Assembly: GCA_017542725.1 (NCBI GenBank)
Contig: JAFXWR010000067.1
Coordinates: 1-9,351 of the forward strand
Length of the DNA: 9,351 nt
From: Lachnospiraceae bacterium
GTDB lineage: Bacteria; Bacillota_A; Clostridia; Lachnospirales; Lachnospiraceae
Direction: 5' to 3'
Shown here: positions 6,245-9,351 of the stretch, in pieces
Numbering within the stretch: position 1 is the stretch's first letter
Layout of the letters: each line of letters opens with the position of its first letter
Program-made: the position numbers and the translations under genes
The notes under the pieces: generated by a model
What the model saw: only the letters and a program-made list of their open reading frames with translations
The model's database searches: none
Told to the model about the DNA's origin: nothing

Positions 6245-8169
6245 TGAAAATCACCAGTATAAATATAAATGGATACGGCAAATTCGCCAATAAAATCATC
6301 AACTTTGATGATGGTGTTAATGTCGTGTACGGAAATAATGAAGCTGGTAAAAGTACAACTCACACATTTATAAAATCCATGCTCTTTGGAATTAAAAAGA
6401 AAAAGAGCAAAGTCCAAGTTGATACATATTCAAAATACATGCCTTGGAATAAGGGAAGCAAGTACGAAGGAACACTATGTTTCAAACACAAAGACAAGGA
6501 ATATCAGATTTATAGAGTTTTCGACAGCAATAACCCAATACTTGAAATTAGAGAGATAAGTGGCAAAGGAAAAATAGTCAATAATCCAGAAGTTTTTTTA
6601 CATAGAGTATTGAACAATCTTACTATTGATTCATTTGACAACACTATAAGTATAGGGCAATTAAAATCTGCGCAAGACAAAACTATAGTCGACGAGCTCA
6701 AAAAATTCATTTCAAACTTAAATACTTCAGGTAATATGTCTATAAACACCTTATCTGCTATTAATTTCTTAAAACAGAGGAAAGACAACCTCAATATGAA
6801 TATACGCTCTGATGCAACTATGCTTTATAACAAGCAGCTTGGCAACATAAGAAACATTGAAAAGGAACTTTCAAATAAAAACTACGAGAACAAACTTCCT
6901 GAAATACTTGAAAAAAAGTCAAGCGAGTCTAAAAAAATAGAGCGAAACGCTGAAGAAATTGAAAGTTTAAAACAAAGCATAATAGAGAAGCGAATCATAC
7001 TTGAAAACTATGGATTCACTTCAAAAGATGATATAGAAACTCTCTCTACACAAACCAACAATATTTTCTTTGACTATAAGCCTATAATGAATAACAACAA
7101 ACAGCTTGGTAAGTCAATTATAAATTTTACACTTATCGGTGCTGGCGTGTTCCTTGTCGTTCTAAGTTTTCTATTTTTAGTTGTCACCTACCCAGATGTT
7201 GCTACTATATTAAATGTAGACAATGTAAAATATTCTCTGATTGGCATCACGAGATTCATTGTGAATCTTCCATTCCATCCAATAATTCTTATTGCTTTAC
7301 TTCTCTGCTTTGGTATCATTCTTATAATCGGCAACATACTATTACTATTTAGCAATTACCAAAATATGAGTAAGGCGAAAGAAATTAAGGATATCATAGT
7401 AGATATATTTAACCAACATATAAATGACGACGAAGTAACTGAAGAAAATATGCTATTATTTAAGAAGCATATCAGTTCTATGAAAAAACTTGCTAAATCA
7501 ATAGATGACGCAGAAGCAAGAATTACACTACTCACAGAAGAAAACAACTTGCTTCTCAAAAATCAAGCCGAGTATTCCGACTCCATCAAATCTCAGCAGA
7601 GAATTCAATATGATGTAGAACAAAAATACAATGAATTATATACTTTAAAAGATGAAAATGAAAAATTGAAGCAAGAACTATCAAATAACGACCAGATAAA
7701 AAAAGAGATAGACAGTATAGACCTCGCAATTGAGACTTTGACAAGTCTATCAAATGAAATTCAAGTTATGTTTGGAACTCACCTCAATAAGTCGGTAAGT
7801 AACTATATAGACGCTCTCACAAACCACAAATACAATAGTTTAAATGTGGATAATGCATTAAATGTAACCATCAATTATGAAGACAAAGTAATAGATCTTG
7901 ACAAGATAAGTACAGGAACTATGGATCAAATCTACCTCGCATTAAGACTTGCAATTTCTGACATAGTCTGCACTGGTCGCGAAAGATTGCCATTATTATT
8001 TGATGACTGCTTTGCAATGTATGACAATGGCAGACTTGAATCTACACTTAAATATATGTCTTCAAATATTAATTCTCAAATTATAATTTTTACTTGTCAC
8101 ACAAGAGAGCGGGCATTGTTATCACACAACCATATACCGTTTAATTCAATTGACATAGAAAACACATAA
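6244..8169 (+). CDS. Membrane-anchored SbcC/Rad50/YhaN-like coiled-coil ATPase
   Basis: 641 residues, SMC-like ATPase split by a long coiled coil. Walker A is GNNEAGKST at 30-38; the ABC signature is KISTGTMDQ at 554-562; Walker B is PLLFDD at 583-588; an H-loop-like TCH ends at His619. Between the two ATPase halves are heptad-like charged stretches (about 195-280 and 375-510). At their midpoint lie two hydrophobic helices, about 292-314 and 346-369, separated by about 31 residues. No CxxC zinc hook is present. The expected topology is cytoplasmic heads and coils with the apex in the membrane. The protein is shorter than B. subtilis YhaN or SbcC (about 1000 residues). The start overlaps the stop of the metallophosphoesterase gene by one base, implying coupled translation and a complex. 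The job could be DNA repair or DNA tethering at the membrane (inference). The gene ends three bases before a terminator-like repeat. Confidence 0.87.
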   Translation: MKITSININGYGKFANKIINFDDGVNVVYGNNEAGKSTTHTFIKSMLFGIKKKKSKVQVDTYSKYMPWNKGSKYEGTLCFKHKDKEYQIYRVFDSNNPILEIREISGKGKIVNNPEVFLHRVLNNLTIDSFDNTISIGQLKSAQDKTIVDELKKFISNLNTSGNMSINTLSAINFLKQRKDNLNMNIRSDATMLYNKQLGNIRNIEKELSNKNYENKLPEILEKKSSESKKIERNAEEIESLKQSIIEKRIILENYGFTSKDDIETLSTQTNNIFFDYKPIMNNNKQLGKSIINFTLIGAGVFLVVLSFLFLVVTYPDVATILNVDNVKYSLIGITRFIVNLPFHPIILIALLLCFGIILIIGNILLLFSNYQNMSKAKEIKDIIVDIFNQHINDDEVTEENMLLFKKHISSMKKLAKSIDDAEARITLLTEENNLLLKNQAEYSDSIKSQQRIQYDVEQKYNELYTLKDENEKLKQELSNNDQIKKEIDSIDLAIETLTSLSNEIQVMFGTHLNKSVSNYIDALTNHKYNSLNVDNALNVTINYEDKVIDLDKISTGTMDQIYLALRLAISDIVCTGRERLPLLFDDCFAMYDNGRLESTLKYMSSNINSQIIIFTCHTRERALLSHNHIPFNSIDIENT

Positions 8170-8207
8170 AAAGGGCGGATGATATCCGCCCCTACTCTAT
8201 TTTTTTT
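8168..8207. terminator. Bidirectional terminator built on repeat copy C
   Basis: The perfect 8-base-pair hairpin at 8173-8191 has a three-base loop. On the minus strand TTTTT (8172-8168) follows the stem directly, a good intrinsic terminator for the leftward secreted-protein gene. On the plus strand an eight-base T-run (8200-8207) follows after eight bases, a weaker arrangement for the asnS operon. The hairpin sits between the two convergent stop codons (8169 and 8197). Confidence 0.7.
8173..8195 (-). repeat. Dispersed GC-rich repeat, copy C, between convergent genes
   Basis: On the minus strand this reads GTAGGGGCGGATATCATCCGCCC. That is copy B2 with one changed loop base. It fills almost the whole 27-base gap between the ATPase gene and the convergent secreted-protein gene. 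Confidence 0.9.
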
Positions 8208-8775
8208 GGATTTCTTCTAAGAGTTCACCAGTGTCATAAGAGAAGAAAAAATAATTTCCTATAGTATCAAAGCATGGTCCCAAAACCATAAGTCCATTTT
8301 CATCAAAGTAATATATCTTACCATCAATTTTAAAAAAACCATTTTTCCCTTCTATCATACCATCAGATGTGACAATCTTTAGTCTAATTCTATCTTTTAA
8401 ATCATCTTGATCTAAAAAATATTTTTCAAATGTCAAATCAGTAATTGAAGAAGTATGTCTTATGAGTGTATATTCCTTCTCGTCTATAAAATTAGCCTCA
8501 GTCCCAGAATACATATATCCACTTGAAAATATATTTTTACTTGGTCCCTCATACTGCTTAGAAGTGTCGCCACTATAATCAAGTGACATATCAACAACTC
8601 TTCTATCGACTGCCGTAATTGTATCTGGGTCAATGGTCGACTCTGCAGTAGGCTTTTTTATTTCTTCAACTATTCTTCCCTTCTTATCAACAATTTGTTC
8701 AGCATATGAAATATTAATAGCCAAAACTGCAAACACCATCATTAAAATTATTATGTTATTTATATTTTTTTTCAT
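8197..8775 (-). CDS. Secreted protein with C-terminal cell-wall-binding repeats
   Basis: 192 residues, predicted exported. The signal peptide has basic start KK, hydrophobic core IIILMMVFAVLAINI (8-22) and a likely signal peptidase I site after SYA at 25. The mature middle (26-140) has no domain that I recognise. The end carries two choline-binding-type (CW_1/CW_7-like) repeats: GFFKIDGKIYYFDENGLMVLG-like at 146-166 and a diverged one with GNYFFF at about 167-186. Such repeats usually hold proteins to cell-wall polymers non-covalently. The ribosome site is weak (TAAGA about nine bases upstream). It lies 42 bases downstream of another cell-wall-repeat gene and may be in the same operon. Function beyond surface attachment is unknown. 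The weak repeat count suggests a small wall-associated accessory protein (inference). Confidence 0.75.
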   Translation of the reverse strand: MKKNINNIIILMMVFAVLAINISYAEQIVDKKGRIVEEIKKPTAESTIDPDTITAVDRRVVDMSLDYSGDTSKQYEGPSKNIFSSGYMYSGTEANFIDEKEYTLIRHTSSITDLTFEKYFLDQDDLKDRIRLKIVTSDGMIEGKNGFFKIDGKIYYFDENGLMVLGPCFDTIGNYFFFSYDTGELLEEIQKK

Positions 8776-8817
8776 ATATATATCTTAGCAAAATATTGTG
8801 TATTTTATATGACTAAA

Positions 8818-9351
8818 TTAACCAATCCAAACTCCATTTGCATCAACCGTATATCCATCAGGTGTCACACCGCCCTTAAGGAGTGTACCATCAGGATTAA
8901 AGTAAAAATATTTTCCAGCTATATTTTTCCAACCTCTTAACATCTTTCCCTGTTCAGCTGTCGCAGCTGTCTCTAAGAAGTATGTCTTTCCACTTACGTC
9001 ATTTAACCAACCAACAACCATTTCACCTTTTCCATTAAAGAAATAGAAGTCAGAAACTACTGAAGCCTGACCTGCAGCATCAACTACATTGCTATTTATG
9101 CATGCCCAAGTATCTTTTGGCTCTACTATCTGTCCAAGTGCATCTGCTGCTTGTAAATGATATTTTCCATTTACATCGGTTGTCCAGTTAGTATTTATTA
9201 AATTATTCATAATAGTAGATGAACTAAAATTCATACCTATCGTTGTAGATATTATTCCTGTTGTTGCATCAGCGAAAACTGTCTCAACTATTCCTAGTGG
9301 AGATACTGTAGTCACAGGTTCAGCTGGCGCTAAAGGCTGTCCATTTGGAAG
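8818..9351 (-). CDS. Cell-wall-binding repeat protein, N-terminus beyond the window
   Basis: The reading frame is open to the right edge; 177 residues are visible and the true start is outside. A GTG at 9315 is in frame, but the frame continues upstream through proline-rich LPNGQPLAPAEP, so this is the C-terminal part of a longer protein. Fragment numbering: linker 1-50, then choline-binding-type repeats to the end. These include TNWTTDVNGKYHLQ near 54, a diverged repeat with DFYFFNGKGEMVVG near 101-114, GWLNDVSGKTYFLE near 114, GWKNIAGKYFYFNPDG near 140-155, and a closing GGVTPDGYTVDANGVWIG. This closing form is common in clostridial wall-binding proteins. The missing N-terminus should carry a signal peptide and perhaps a catalytic or adhesive domain. 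It lies upstream of a second repeat protein in the same orientation. Confidence 0.8.
   Translation of the reverse strand, partial: LPNGQPLAPAEPVTTVSPLGIVETVFADATTGIISTTIGMNFSSSTIMNNLINTNWTTDVNGKYHLQAADALGQIVEPKDTWACINSNVVDAAGQASVVSDFYFFNGKGEMVVGWLNDVSGKTYFLETAATAEQGKMLRGWKNIAGKYFYFNPDGTLLKGGVTPDGYTVDANGVWIG

Noticed and set aside
9313..9315. GTG at 9315 as the start of the right-edge gene
   Set aside because: The same frame remains open to the window edge with a proline-rich linker, and a wall-binding protein should have a signal peptide, which is not seen here.

Overview
The window looks like chromosomal DNA from an AT-rich member of the Bacillota, most likely the Clostridia. This rests on low-GC coding sequence, purine-rich Shine-Dalgarno sites, choline-binding-type cell-wall repeats on secreted proteins, and a YhaO/YhaN-like (SbcD/SbcC-like) gene pair. 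I cannot name the species. All residue and motif statements come from reading the sequence; family assignments are from memory, without a search.

There are three transcription blocks. (1) A leftward pair (146-3613) encodes a thiamine-diphosphate enzyme of the acetolactate-synthase type, followed by an HMGL/DmpG-type aldolase with an extra C-terminal Rossmann-like domain. Such pairs are typical of surface-polysaccharide or unusual-sugar gene sets, but the substrate cannot be read from the sequence. (2) A rightward, tightly coupled trio (3769-8169) encodes asparaginyl-tRNA synthetase (asnS), a metallophosphoesterase of the SbcD/Mre11/YhaO type, and an SbcC/Rad50/YhaN-type ATPase. Genes overlap or abut by about one base. 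(3) A convergent leftward block (8197 to beyond the right edge) holds two exported proteins with cell-wall-binding repeats; the second is cut by the window edge.

Two things stand out. First, a short GC-rich dispersed repeat of about 23 bases (minus-strand form GTAGGGGCG-core-GCCC) occurs at least four times and sits in functionally loaded places. Two tandem units are translated in frame inside the thiamine-diphosphate enzyme, one supplies that gene's stop codon, and one forms a likely two-way terminator between the convergent genes. A decayed fifth copy seems to overlap the asnS promoter. Second, the SbcD-like protein has lost four of the eight usual metal-ligand positions of its family. Its partner ATPase has a pair of transmembrane helices at the middle of its coiled coil, where Rad50 has a zinc hook. 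Together they suggest a membrane-tethered SMC-like ATPase with a partner that probably no longer works as a nuclease.

The first 145 bases are AT-rich and hold no gene that I can support.
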